NCBI GenBank assembly: GCA_963789885.1
Contig: CAWBNB010000025.1
Coordinates: 1-64,000, forward strand
Direction of reading: 5' to 3'
Length of the DNA stretch: 64,000 nucleotides
From: DATEDA01 sp963789885
GTDB lineage: Bacteria > Pseudomonadota > Gammaproteobacteria > Burkholderiales > SG8-39
In this document: positions 34,972-43,719 of the stretch, in pieces
Position numbering within the stretch: the first letter of the stretch is position 1
Layout: every line of letters starts with the position of its first letter
Program-made: the position numbers and the translations under genes
Notes under the pieces: model-generated
Database searches by the model: none
What the model was told of the DNA's origin: nothing
What the model saw: the letters and a program-made list of their open reading frames with translations, nothing else

Positions 34972-36311
34972 CTACTTGCGCGCCTTCGCCGCCGCGGCGT
35001 CCGCGCTCTGTTTCGCCTGTGCATCGTCCCCGGCCTTCGTTCGCGACTGGATGGCGATGATCACCGGCACGAGGACCGACGCGACGATGCCCGCAGCGAA
35101 GCCGTTGTTGTACAGGTTGAGCCCGGCGTGCAGCGGGCCCACGGTCTGCGCCGCCGACGAATGGATGAATCCCGCCACGACGCCCCAATGCCACCCGAAA
35201 CGCCCCGCGATCGGCGCGAGCGTCGTGCCGAACAGCGCCGCGAGCAGGATCGACGGGTCGTCCGCGCTCCACGGCTTGGCGAGCGACCCGAGGAACACCC
35301 CAACCATGATCGGCACGATGTTCCGCGGGTGCTTGCCGAAGGCCGCGAAGCCGACGATCGTGAAGATCGCGCCGATGACAGGACCGTTCAGCTCGCCGCC
35401 GACGGCGAGGATATAGGCCACGCCGATCGCGCCGCTCAGACCCATGTTGGCGAGCGTCGGTCCGATACCGGCGAGCGCGATGAAATCGGTCGGCGACTGG
35501 CCGGAAGTGCTCATCACCTTCCTCACCCCCGACGGCACGCTCCGGTCGAACCAGAACCCGACGGCGATCATCGACGCGAAGAGGACGGAGAGGAAGCGCA
35601 CCGAGCAGGACGGTTGTTGCCGGTCGTCCAGACGAAGACCGGATCCGGCACGAAGCCGTACGACTTGTACAGCGCGACGACGAGCGTGCCGACGAGGCCC
35701 GCAGTGAACCCCATGTTGTACAGGCTGAAGCCCATGTGCGCCTTGAAGAGCTGCGCCGCCGCGGGCGCCAGGATGAACCCGATGACGAGGCTGGTGACGA
35801 TCGCGAGCGGCACGCTCACGGCGGGTGTGAGGCTCGTGCTGAACAGGATCTCCGAGAAGATCGGCGCGAGCGCCACGCCGAAGAACGCCGTGTTGATGTG
35901 CGTCGCGAACGGCTCCCCCTTGAATCGGGAGTACAGCGCGACGCCGATGACGATGCACCAGACGTTCAACAGGTTCTTGCCGAACAGCGCGAAGCCGAGC
36001 ACCAAAAAGAGGCATGCGACCGCGGCGCCGGTCATCTTGGCGCCCACCTGGTAGTAGACCAGGCACGCGCACAGGGTCAGCAGCCCCGCGTTCACGCAGC
36101 CGGCGCCGATCCCGCCGATGCCGAAGTAGTCGGTGAGGAGCGTGTCCCGCGAGGTCGTTATCGCGACGAGGCCGCGGGCGACGGCGGCAGGGCCGTCCAC
36201 GAGCAAGCCGAACGCGACGAACGCCGCGGCGTACGCGGCGACGATCAGCAGGATCGTCGTGTCTGAAACCTGCGCTGGGCTCGCCTCGTGGTCCGCCACG
36301 TTGTCGGTCAT
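34972..36311 (-). CDS. DUF1576-like membrane transporter (frameshifted)
   Basis: About 445-residue, multi-helix membrane protein. The first half from ATG 36311 contains DYFGIGGIGAGCVNAGLLTL, AHMGFSLYNMGFTAGLVGTL and the second half repeats the theme (GIGPTLANMGLSGAIGVAY, HAGLNLYNNGFAAGIVAS), a two-fold internal repeat fitting the DUF1576 family. One indel near 35605 splits the frames between FVWTTGNNRP and RFLSVLFASMIAVGFWF. A Lys/Ala-rich tail ends the protein. It is divergent from the urease operon, with both starts within 115 bp, so shared control is possible. Function unknown. Confidence 0.65.
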
Positions 36312-36352
36312 CTGCTCGCGCCCTGTCTCATAGGTGAGCCCAAAACCGAAAC

Positions 36353-36381
36353 TTGACCGAGCAAAAACGCGTCAGTAGAGT
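36353..36381 (+). promoter_or_regulatory. sigma70-type promoter of the urease operon
   Basis: TTGACC at 36353-36358 and TAGAGT at 36376-36381 are separated by exactly 17 bp, ending 44 bp before the ureA start. This is the only good promoter match between the divergent DUF1576-like gene and ureA. I saw no clear NtrC-type sigma54 site. Confidence 0.55.
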
Positions 36382-36425
36382 GGTTGGTTCACAGGCGCTC
36401 GCCGGCTGCGCAAAAGGGGGTAACA

Positions 36426-36728
36426 ATGCAGCTCACACCCAGAGAGTTCGACAAGCTCCTCATCTACATGCTGGCCGAGGTGGCGCTCAAGCGCAAGGCG
36501 AAGGGCATCAAGCTCAACTACCCGGAAGCCGTCGCCATCATCTCCGCGGCCGCCCTCGACGGCGCGCGCGCCGGCAAGACGATCGAAGAGGTCACCAAGG
36601 AGGCGCGCACCGCGCTCACCAAGGCCGACGTCATGGACGGCGTCGCCGACCTCATCCCGATGGTGCAGATCGAGGCGGTGTTCACCGACGGCAGCCGCCT
36701 CGTCACGGTCCACACGCCGATCCAGTAG
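36426..36728 (+). CDS. ureA: urease subunit gamma
   Basis: 100-residue gamma subunit of nickel urease, starting MQLTPREFDKLLIYMLAEVA and ending VTVHTPIQ, the exact usual size. GIKLNYPEAVAIISAAALDG is the family core. AAAAGGGGGTAAC is a strong ribosome site ahead of ATG 36426. It opens the operon ureA-B-C-E-F-G-D. Urease splits urea into ammonia and carbamate in the cytoplasm. Confidence 0.97.
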   Translation: MQLTPREFDKLLIYMLAEVALKRKAKGIKLNYPEAVAIISAAALDGARAGKTIEEVTKEARTALTKADVMDGVADLIPMVQIEAVFTDGSRLVTVHTPIQ

Positions 36729-36752
36729 CGCGTCGCGAGAGGAGCGTAGCCG

Positions 36753-37205
36753 ATGGCAAGCGTCAAGAGTTATCCCAGCCTCGCGGCCGACGTCGACCCG
36801 ATCACCGCCAGTGTTCCGCTGGGCGGCTACGTGTGCCGGAAGGAGGCGGTCTCGTTCCACGAGAAGCTGCCGGTCACCGCGCTGAAGGTGCGCAACACCG
36901 GCGACCGCCCGGTGCAGGTCGGCTCGCACTTCCACTTCTTCGAGGTCAATCGCGCCCTCGAGTTCGATCGCGCCGCCGCCTTCGGGCAGCACTTGAACAT
37001 TCCGGCCTCCACGGCGCTGCGGTTCGAACCGGGCGACGAGCGCGAGGTGAACCTGGTGCCTTACGGCGGCAAGCGTGCCGTGTACGGGTTCAACAACCTG
37101 GTCGACGGCGCCACCGCGGGCAAGACCGCCGGGCCGCGGAAGGCCAAGGCGGTGGCGTTGGCCGCGAAGCGCGGCTTCCGCTCGTCCGGCGCGAAGAAGC
37201 GCTGA
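36753..37205 (+). CDS. ureB: urease subunit beta
   Basis: 150-residue beta subunit: LKVRNTGDRPVQVGSHFHFF, then NRALEFDRAAAFGQHLNIPA and TALRFEPGDEREVNLVPYGG are conserved. The C-terminus (AAKRGFRSSGAKKR) is Lys/Arg-rich and about 40 residues longer than in compact beta subunits, as is common in proteobacteria. It starts 24 bp after ureA. Confidence 0.97.
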   Translation: MASVKSYPSLAADVDPITASVPLGGYVCRKEAVSFHEKLPVTALKVRNTGDRPVQVGSHFHFFEVNRALEFDRAAAFGQHLNIPASTALRFEPGDEREVNLVPYGGKRAVYGFNNLVDGATAGKTAGPRKAKAVALAAKRGFRSSGAKKR

Positions 37206-37237
37206 GCCGCGAGCCACTCATCTACGCGAGGGCCCCG

Positions 37238-38959
37238 ATGGCAACGATTTCACGCAACGAGTACGTCGGCCTCTTCGGTCCCACGACCGGCGACCGCATC
37301 CGGCTGGGCGACACCGGCCTCTTCGTCGAGGTCGAGCGCGATCTCCGCGGCGCGCCCGGCGACGAGATCGTCTTCGGCGGCGGCAAGAGCCTGCGCGAAG
37401 GCATGGGCATGGACAACCGGATCACGCGCGCGGGCGGCGCGCCCGACCTCGTGATCACCAACGTGACGATCATCGACGCGGTGCTCGGCGTGGTGAAGGC
37501 GGACGTGGGGATCAAGGACGGCCGCATCTGCGCCATCGGCAAGGCCGGCAATCCGCAGACGATGGACGGGATCACCCCGGGACTGGAATGCGGCCTCGCC
37601 ACCGACGCGATCTCCGGCGCGCACCTGATCCTGACCGCCGCCGGCATCGACACGCACATCCACTACATCTCGCCGCAGCAGGCGTACGCGGCGCTGTCCA
37701 ACGGCACGACCACGCTGATCGGCGGCGGCACCGGCCCCTCGGACGGCTCCAGCGCGACGACCGTCACGCCGGGGCCGGGGAACATCCGGACGATGCTGCG
37801 CGCCTTCGAAGGCTGGCCGATCAACGTCGGCATCCTCGGCAAGGGCCACGGGCACGGCAAGGCGGCGCTCGTCGAGCAGATCGAGGCCGGCGCGGTCGGC
37901 TTCAAATGCCACGAGGACTGGGGCACCACGCCGGCGGTGCTGCGCTCGGCGCTCACGGTGGCAGACGAGATGGACGTGCAGGTGTGCATCCACACCGACA
38001 CGCTCAACGAGTCCGGCTTCGTCGAGGACACGATCGCGGCGTTCGAGGGCCGCGCCGTCCACTCGTTCCACACCGAGGGGTCGGGCGGCGGCCACGCGCC
38101 CGACATCATCAAGATATCGGGCTTGCCGAACGTGCTGCCCTCCTCGACCAATCCCACGCTCCCCTACGGGATCAACTCGCAGGCGGAGCTCTACGACATG
38201 ATCATGGTGTGCCACCACCTCAGCCCCGACATCCCGTCGGACGTGGCGTTCACCGAGAGCCGCATCCGCGCCGAGACCATCGCCGCCGAGAACGTGCTGC
38301 ACGACCTCGGCGTGATCTCGATGTTCTCGAGCGACTCGCAGGCGATGGGCCGCATCGGCGAGTGCTGGCTGCGCACCATCCAGACCGCGGACGCGATGAA
38401 GACCGGGCGCGGGAAGCTGCCGGAGGACGCCAAGGGCAACGACAATTTCCGCGTCCTGCGCTACGTGGCGAAGATCACGATCAACCCGGCGATCGCGCAC
38501 GGCATCGCGCACGTGCTCGGCTCGGTCGAGGTCGGCAAGATCGCCGACCTGGTGCTGTGGGAGCCGGCGTTCTTCGGCGCCAAGCCGAAGCTCGTGCTCA
38601 AGGGCGGCGTCATCAGCTGGGCGGTGATGGGCGACCCGAACGCGTCCCTGCCGACGCCGCAGCCGGTCTACTACCGGCCGATGTTCGGCGCCTTCGGCAA
38701 GGCGCTGCCCGACTCCTGCATCACCTTCGTCTCGGGCGCCGCGTACGCGGCGGGCATCAAGAAGCGGCTGGGGCTCGAGCGCCAGGTGGTCGCCGTCCGC
38801 AATACCCGCAAGATCGGCAAGCGCGACATGGTGCGCAACTCCGGCACCCCGAAGATCGAGGTGAGCCCCGAGACGTTCGCGGTCACCGTCGACGGCAAGC
38901 ACGCCACCGTGGCGCCGCTGAAGACGATCTCGCTCAACCAGAAGTACTTCTTCAGCTGA
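37238..38959 (+). CDS. ureC: urease subunit alpha
   Basis: 573-residue catalytic subunit holding the dinickel centre. All expected residues are present: the first His pair in THIHYISP, the carbamylated lysine Lys223 in GFKCHEDWG, histidines in CIHTDTLNE and FHTEGSGGGHAPD, the mobile-flap Cys325-His326 in MVCHHLSPD, and the aspartate in MFSSDSQAMGR. The start is ATG 37238 (MATISRNEYVGLFGPTTGDR), 32 bp after ureB. Nothing suggests loss of function. Confidence 0.98.
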   Translation: MATISRNEYVGLFGPTTGDRIRLGDTGLFVEVERDLRGAPGDEIVFGGGKSLREGMGMDNRITRAGGAPDLVITNVTIIDAVLGVVKADVGIKDGRICAIGKAGNPQTMDGITPGLECGLATDAISGAHLILTAAGIDTHIHYISPQQAYAALSNGTTTLIGGGTGPSDGSSATTVTPGPGNIRTMLRAFEGWPINVGILGKGHGHGKAALVEQIEAGAVGFKCHEDWGTTPAVLRSALTVADEMDVQVCIHTDTLNESGFVEDTIAAFEGRAVHSFHTEGSGGGHAPDIIKISGLPNVLPSSTNPTLPYGINSQAELYDMIMVCHHLSPDIPSDVAFTESRIRAETIAAENVLHDLGVISMFSSDSQAMGRIGECWLRTIQTADAMKTGRGKLPEDAKGNDNFRVLRYVAKITINPAIAHGIAHVLGSVEVGKIADLVLWEPAFFGAKPKLVLKGGVISWAVMGDPNASLPTPQPVYYRPMFGAFGKALPDSCITFVSGAAYAAGIKKRLGLERQVVAVRNTRKIGKRDMVRNSGTPKIEVSPETFAVTVDGKHATVAPLKTISLNQKYFFS

Positions 38960-38969
38960 CCCGCACGCC

Positions 38970-39668
38970 GTGATCCTCGTCGAAGCGGTGCTCGGGAACC
39001 AGGCCGACCCGGAATGGGCGGCCCGCCTCGGCGCCGCGGCCGTCGACGAGCTCGCGCTCGACCACTGGGAAGCGCAGAAGAACCGCTTCCGCAAGAAGAC
39101 CGCCGGCGGCATCGAGCTCGCCGTGTCGCTCGATCGCGGCACGTTCATGCGCGACGGCGACGTGCTGCTCTGGGACGCGCGGGGTGCGCGCGCCGTCGTC
39201 GCCCGGATCAGCCTGCGCGACGTGATGATCATCCATCTGGACGAGATGACGGGGGTCGCGCCCGAGCTCGCCATGCGCACCTGCGTCGAGCTCGGCCACG
39301 CGCTCGGGAACCAGCACTGGCCCGCGCTCGTCAAGGGCAACCGCGTGTACGTGCCGCTCACCGTCGACCGCAAGGTGATGAGCTCGGTCATGAACACGCA
39401 TCGTTTCGAAGGCATCCGCTACGAGTTCGTGCCGGGCGGCGAGATCGTGCCGTACCTCGCCCCGCACGAGTCGCGGCGGCTCTTCGGCGGCGCCGAGGGC
39501 CCGGTGCATTCGCACACGCACGAGCAGTACGTCGCGGTCGACGACGAAACCGGCGAGACGTACGCACGTCCCCCCGTGCGCGCGCACTCGCACGCCCACC
39601 CCCATTCTCATCCGCATTCCCATTCGCACGCCGGCGCCGGTCCGGACGATCCGCCGCGCTCCAAATGA
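38970..39668 (+). CDS. ureE: urease accessory metallochaperone UreE
   Basis: 232-residue nickel chaperone that delivers Ni to the UreDFG-urease complex. The N-terminal peptide-binding domain is followed by the metal-binding domain (GNQHWPALVKGNRVYVPLTV, ending with HTHEQY). The C-terminal tail is strikingly His-rich (HSHAHPHSHPHSHSHAG), giving many extra nickel sites. The start is GTG 38970. The length is above the approximately 160 of typical UreE because of an inserted linker and this tail. Its stop overlaps ureF by 4 bases. Confidence 0.95.
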   Translation: MILVEAVLGNQADPEWAARLGAAAVDELALDHWEAQKNRFRKKTAGGIELAVSLDRGTFMRDGDVLLWDARGARAVVARISLRDVMIIHLDEMTGVAPELAMRTCVELGHALGNQHWPALVKGNRVYVPLTVDRKVMSSVMNTHRFEGIRYEFVPGGEIVPYLAPHESRRLFGGAEGPVHSHTHEQYVAVDDETGETYARPPVRAHSHAHPHSHPHSHSHAGAGPDDPPRSK

Positions 39669-40384
39669 CCACGAACGACCAGGGCGACGCGGTGCCGGGC
39701 ACCGCCGCGCCGCTCGCCCGCGCGCTGCAGTTCGGCGACTCGATGTTCCCGATCGGCGGGTTCGCGTTCTCGGGCGGGCTCGAATCGGCGATCCAGAAGC
39801 GCGTGGTGACCGACGCCGATACGCTGCAGGCGTACGCGCGCACCGCGGTCGAGCAGGCCGCGCTGGGCGACGGCATCGCGGTGATCTGGGCGCATCGTGC
39901 CGCCGCGGCGGGCGACGTCGCCGAGCTCGTCCGGATCGACGAGCGGGTGTACGCCCGCAAGCTCTCCGGCGAGACGCGGACGATGTCGGTGCGCATGGGC
40001 AAGAAGTTCACCGAGATGGGCGCCGAGGTGATCGGCGCGCCGCTCCTGAAGACGTGGCGCGTGCACATCGACGCCGGCGCCACACCCGGGTGCTACCCGG
40101 TGGCGCTGGCGGTGAACTTCGCCGCGCAGGGGCTGCCGGCGCGGGACGCCTTCGTCGTGCATCAGTACGGCGTGGCGGCCATGATCCTGAGCGCCGCGCT
40201 GCGGTTGATGAAGATCAGCCACGTGGACACGCAGCGGATGCTCTATCGGCTCAACGCCGCCGCGGACGCCGCCTACGAGACCGCCGCGGCGGCGCGCCTG
40301 TCGGACATGGCGGGCTTCGCGCCGCTGACCGAGATCCTGGCGGCGGCCCACGTCAAGGCGCACGTGCGCCTGTTCATGAACTGA
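39665..40384 (+). CDS. ureF: urease accessory protein UreF
   Basis: 239-residue helical accessory protein that gates GTPase activity of UreG in the maturation complex. The N-terminus has LQFGDSMFPIGGFAFSGGLE, the family signature, and the C-terminus ends LTEILAAAHVKAHVRLFMN. ATG 39665 overlaps the ureE stop (ATGA). ureG follows 13 bp downstream. Confidence 0.95.
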   Translation: MTTNDQGDAVPGTAAPLARALQFGDSMFPIGGFAFSGGLESAIQKRVVTDADTLQAYARTAVEQAALGDGIAVIWAHRAAAAGDVAELVRIDERVYARKLSGETRTMSVRMGKKFTEMGAEVIGAPLLKTWRVHIDAGATPGCYPVALAVNFAAQGLPARDAFVVHQYGVAAMILSAALRLMKISHVDTQRMLYRLNAAADAAYETAAAARLSDMAGFAPLTEILAAAHVKAHVRLFMN

Positions 40385-40397
40385 AAGGGACCGGAAC

Positions 40398-41042
40398 TTG
40401 GCGAAGAAGATCACGCGCATCGGTGTGGGCGGCCCGGTCGGGTCGGGCAAGACCGCGATCGTGGAAGCGATCACGCCGCGGCTGCTCGAGATGGGCATCA
40501 AGGTCCTGATCATCACCAACGACGTGGTGACGACCGAGGACGCGAAGCACGTCCAGCGCACGCTCAAGGGGATCCTGCTCGAGGAGCGCATCCTCGGCGT
40601 GGAGACCGGCGCCTGCCCGCATACCGCCGTCCGCGAGGACCCGAGCATGAATCTCGCCGCGGTCGAGGACATGGAGGCGCGCTTTCCCGACGGCGACGTG
40701 GTGCTGATCGAGAGCGGCGGCGACAACCTCACGCTGACGTTCTCCCCGGCGCTGGTCGACTTCTTCATCTACGTCATCGACGTCGCCGCCGGGGACAAGA
40801 TCCCGCGCAAGAACGGCCCGGGGATCACACAGTCGGACATCCTCGTCATCAACAAGACCGACCTCGCGCCGCACGTGGGCGCGAGCCTCGCCGTCATGGA
40901 GCACGACTCGCGCCTGATGCGCGGCGAGAAGCCGTTCCTCTTCACGAACTGCAAGACCGGGGAAGGCATTCCGCGGCTCGTCGAGCTGATCCGCAGCGAC
41001 CTCCTCTTCGACCTCAAGCTGCCGGCCCGGCAGCCTGCGTGA
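40398..41042 (+). CDS. ureG: urease accessory GTPase UreG
   Basis: 214-residue SIMIBI-class GTPase driving nickel insertion. The P-loop is GGPVGSGKTAIVEA (residues 11-18 region), the metal site is in TGACPHTAVRED (Cys-Pro-His), switch II is ESGGDNLTLTFSP and the base motif is INKTDLAP. It starts at TTG 40398 (MAKKITRIGVGGPVG) after GGGACCGGAAC. Confidence 0.97.
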   Translation: MAKKITRIGVGGPVGSGKTAIVEAITPRLLEMGIKVLIITNDVVTTEDAKHVQRTLKGILLEERILGVETGACPHTAVREDPSMNLAAVEDMEARFPDGDVVLIESGGDNLTLTFSPALVDFFIYVIDVAAGDKIPRKNGPGITQSDILVINKTDLAPHVGASLAVMEHDSRLMRGEKPFLFTNCKTGEGIPRLVELIRSDLLFDLKLPARQPA

Positions 41043-42004
41043 TGGGCGTCACCGAGCCGCCGCCGGGTCTCGCGCCGTGGGCGGCCGCCGAGACGCTCGG
41101 CGCGACGGCGCCGGAGCTGGCGGCCTTCCAGGACGAGCCGCCGCAGATGGCGAGCGGCGCGGTCGGCAAGACCGGGTTCCTGCGGCTCGGCTTCGAACGG
41201 CGCGGCGACCGGACGATCCTCGCGGACCTCGACCGCCGCACGCCGTACATGGCGCAGCGCGCGCTGTACCCCGACCAAGCGATGCCGGACCTCGCCTGGC
41301 TCTTCATGATCACCACGTCGGGCTGCGTGCTGCAGGGCGACCGGCTCGCGCTCGACGTGACGCTCGCACCGCGCGCGCGCGCGCACGTCACGACGCAGTC
41401 GGCGACCAAGGTCCACTCGATGGACGCCAACTACGCGGTGCAGACGCAGGTCCTCTCGCTCGCCGACGGCGCCTACCTCGAGTTCCTCCCCGAGCCGCTG
41501 ATCCCGCACCGGCGCGCCCGCTTCGTGAGCGACACGCGGATCTCGATCGCCCCGACCGCCACGCTCCTCTACGCGGAGATCGTCCAGCCGGGGCGCAAGC
41601 ACCATCACCCGGACGAGTGCTTCGGCGCCACCCTGCTCTCGCTCGCGGTGGGCGCGGAGCGTCCCGACGGACGGACGCTGTTCACCGAGAAGCTCGTGAT
41701 CGACCCGGTGCGACGCCCGGTGCGCCAGACCGGCGTGATGGACTCGTTCGACGTGCTGGCGAACGTGGTCCTGCTCACGCCGAAGGACGGCGCCGATCGC
41801 GTCCACGCGCGCGTCGACGCCGACGTCGATCTGGCGCAAGGCCTCGCCTTCGGCGCATGCCGCCTGCCCAACGACGCCGGCCTGATCTTCAAGGCACTCG
41901 GCCGCGAGACCGCGCAGGTCAAGGCCAGGGTGCGCGAGTTCTGGGGCATCGCGCGCGAAGAGATCACCGGGACGGCGCTACCGCCGCCCTTCTTCTGGCG
42001 CTGA
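41042..42004 (+). CDS. ureD: urease accessory protein UreD
   Basis: 320-residue UreD/UreH scaffold that binds urease and UreF-UreG. RRTPYMAQRALYPDQAMPDL, TTQSATKVHSMDANYAVQTQ and YLEFLPEPLIPHRRARFVSD are conserved segments. I take ATG 41042, overlapping the ureG TGA by one base; GTG 41039 is equally possible. UreD is usually encoded before ureA in beta- and gammaproteobacteria, whereas here it closes the accessory block. Confidence 0.93.
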   Translation: MGVTEPPPGLAPWAAAETLGATAPELAAFQDEPPQMASGAVGKTGFLRLGFERRGDRTILADLDRRTPYMAQRALYPDQAMPDLAWLFMITTSGCVLQGDRLALDVTLAPRARAHVTTQSATKVHSMDANYAVQTQVLSLADGAYLEFLPEPLIPHRRARFVSDTRISIAPTATLLYAEIVQPGRKHHHPDECFGATLLSLAVGAERPDGRTLFTEKLVIDPVRRPVRQTGVMDSFDVLANVVLLTPKDGADRVHARVDADVDLAQGLAFGACRLPNDAGLIFKALGRETAQVKARVREFWGIAREEITGTALPPPFFWR

Positions 42005-42018
42005 TCCGGGAGGCGACG

Positions 42019-42996
42019 ATGAAGGGACTGCTGACGTGGTGGGAAGGCTGCTGCGCTTCGTCGAAGGTCCTGCGTTTCGTGGACCTCAACCTGCGCGGCA
42101 TCGGGCAGGTGATGTTCCAGGACAACCCGCTCTCCGGGCTCCTCTTCTTCGTCGGCATCGGCTGGGGATCCTACGCGGCCGGCATGCCGCAGGTGGCGAT
42201 CGGCGGGCTGGTAGCGGTCGTCGCGGCGACGCTCACTGCGCAGTGGCTGCGCGTCGACGCGGCCGACCTCGGCGCCGGGCTGTACGGCTACAACGCCTAC
42301 CTCGTCGGGCTCGCGCTCGGCACGTTCCTCGCCGTTTCGCCGCTTTTTTGGGTCTACGCCGCGCTCGGCGGCGCCGTTTCGGTCCCGGCCACCCTCGGGA
42401 CCGCCAACGTGTTCAAGACCTGGGGCGTCGCCGCGCTCACCGCGCCGTTCGTCCTCGTGGCGTGGCTGCTGCTGCTCGCGACCTACGCGTTCTCCGCGAT
42501 CGCGGGCAGCGGACTGCCGATGACCGCCGAGATCGTGCCGATCGATCCGGCCGCGGCGAACCCGCTCGCGTTCGGCGACTTCGTCCAGGGGGTCCTGAAG
42601 AGCATTACGCAGGTGTTCCTGAAGGCGAGCGTGCTCGCCGCGGTGCTGCTCCTCGCCGGGCTGGCGGTGAACTCGCTCGCCGCCGCGGTGTTCGCCCTCG
42701 GCGGCGCGATCGTGGCGGTGGTCACCGCGCACGTCCTCGGTGCCGAGAGCGACCTCATCACCGGCGGCCTGATGGGCTTCAGCCCAGTCCTCACCGCGAT
42801 CGCGCTCGGCACGGTGTTCTACAAGCCGGGCGCGCGCGTGGTGGTCTACGCACTGGTGGGCACGGTGTTCACGGTCGTCGTCCAGGGCGCGATGAACGTG
42901 GCCCTGACGCCGTTCGGCATTCCCACCCTGACCGGGCCGTTCGTCCTCGCGTCCTGGCTCTTCCTGCTGCCGCGCCAGCATTTCGAGCAGGCATGA
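42019..42996 (+). CDS. urea transporter (UT family)
   Basis: 325-residue integral membrane channel of the UT family, mediating urea entry. VLRFVDLNLRGIGQVMFQDN with PLSGLLFFVGI is the first repeat motif and SITQVFLKASVLAAVLLLAG plus DLITGGLMGFSPVLTAIALG the second. ATG 42019 follows ureD by 14 bp. It completes the urea-use operon; its stop overlaps the nickel permease start by 4 bases. Confidence 0.93.
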   Translation: MKGLLTWWEGCCASSKVLRFVDLNLRGIGQVMFQDNPLSGLLFFVGIGWGSYAAGMPQVAIGGLVAVVAATLTAQWLRVDAADLGAGLYGYNAYLVGLALGTFLAVSPLFWVYAALGGAVSVPATLGTANVFKTWGVAALTAPFVLVAWLLLLATYAFSAIAGSGLPMTAEIVPIDPAAANPLAFGDFVQGVLKSITQVFLKASVLAAVLLLAGLAVNSLAAAVFALGGAIVAVVTAHVLGAESDLITGGLMGFSPVLTAIALGTVFYKPGARVVVYALVGTVFTVVVQGAMNVALTPFGIPTLTGPFVLASWLFLLPRQHFEQA

Positions 42997-43715
42997 CCCT
43001 CGCCTCGATCCTCGCGCTCGGCTTCCTGCTCGGCATGCGGCACGCCACGGACGCGGACCATCTCGCGGCGGTGGCCACGCTCGCGACGCGCAGCCGGTCG
43101 GTCGCCCAGACGGTGCTGCAGGGCGTGGCCTGGGGCACCGGTCACACGCTCACGTTGATGCTCATCGGCGGCGCGGTGCTCGTCGCCGGCGCCGTCGTCC
43201 CGGCTCGGGCGGCGCACGCCCTCGAGTTGGCGGTGGGCGTCATGCTCGTCCTCCTCGGCGCGGACGCGCTCTACCGGCTGCGGCGCGAGCGCATCCACTT
43301 CCACGCGCATCGCCATGTGGACGGCGCCGCCCATTTCCACGCCCATTCGCACCGGGGCGAGGGCGTGCCGCACGATCCGGCTCGTCACGACCACGTGCAC
43401 CCGCGCGGCTTTCCCGCGCGCGCCCTGGTCGTCGGCATGGTGCACGGGATGGCGGGCTCCGCGGCGCTGATCCTCCTCAGCCTCGAGGCGCTGCGCTCGC
43501 CCGCCTGGGGGTTCGCCTACATCGCGCTCTTCGGCCTCGGCTCGATCCTCGGCATGGCGCTGCTCTCGGCCGCGATCGCGGTGCCGCTGCGCCTAACGTC
43601 GCGCCACCTCGCCCGCGCGCATGACGGGCTCTCTGCCGGGGTTGGCGTGGCGACCCTCGTGCTCGGCTGCTACATCGTCTACCGGATCGGCGCGGGCGGC
43701 GGCACGCTCGGTTAG
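42993..43715 (+). CDS. nickel/cobalt (NiCoT-like, UreH) permease
   Basis: 240-residue membrane protein. The nickel signature RHATDADHLAAVATLA (H-x-T-D-A-D-H) lies in the first helix, with GTGHTLTLMLIGGAVLV in the second. A His-rich cytoplasmic loop (HFHAHRHVDGAAHFHAHSHR and HDHVHPR) joins the two halves, and VVGMVHGMAGSAALILLS is the matching second-half motif. It probably supplies nickel for urease. Translationally coupled to the urea channel (ATGA). It is the last gene of the urease operon and converges with the outer-membrane protein gene, 5 bp away. Confidence 0.92.
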   Translation: MTLASILALGFLLGMRHATDADHLAAVATLATRSRSVAQTVLQGVAWGTGHTLTLMLIGGAVLVAGAVVPARAAHALELAVGVMLVLLGADALYRLRRERIHFHAHRHVDGAAHFHAHSHRGEGVPHDPARHDHVHPRGFPARALVVGMVHGMAGSAALILLSLEALRSPAWGFAYIALFGLGSILGMALLSAAIAVPLRLTSRHLARAHDGLSAGVGVATLVLGCYIVYRIGAGGGTLG

Positions 43716-43719
43716 GCGT

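Noticed and set aside
39590..39650. Short tandem repeats at the ureE 3' end (cattcgcacgc type) as a CRISPR or minisatellite
   Set aside because: They encode the in-frame His-rich nickel-binding tail of UreE.
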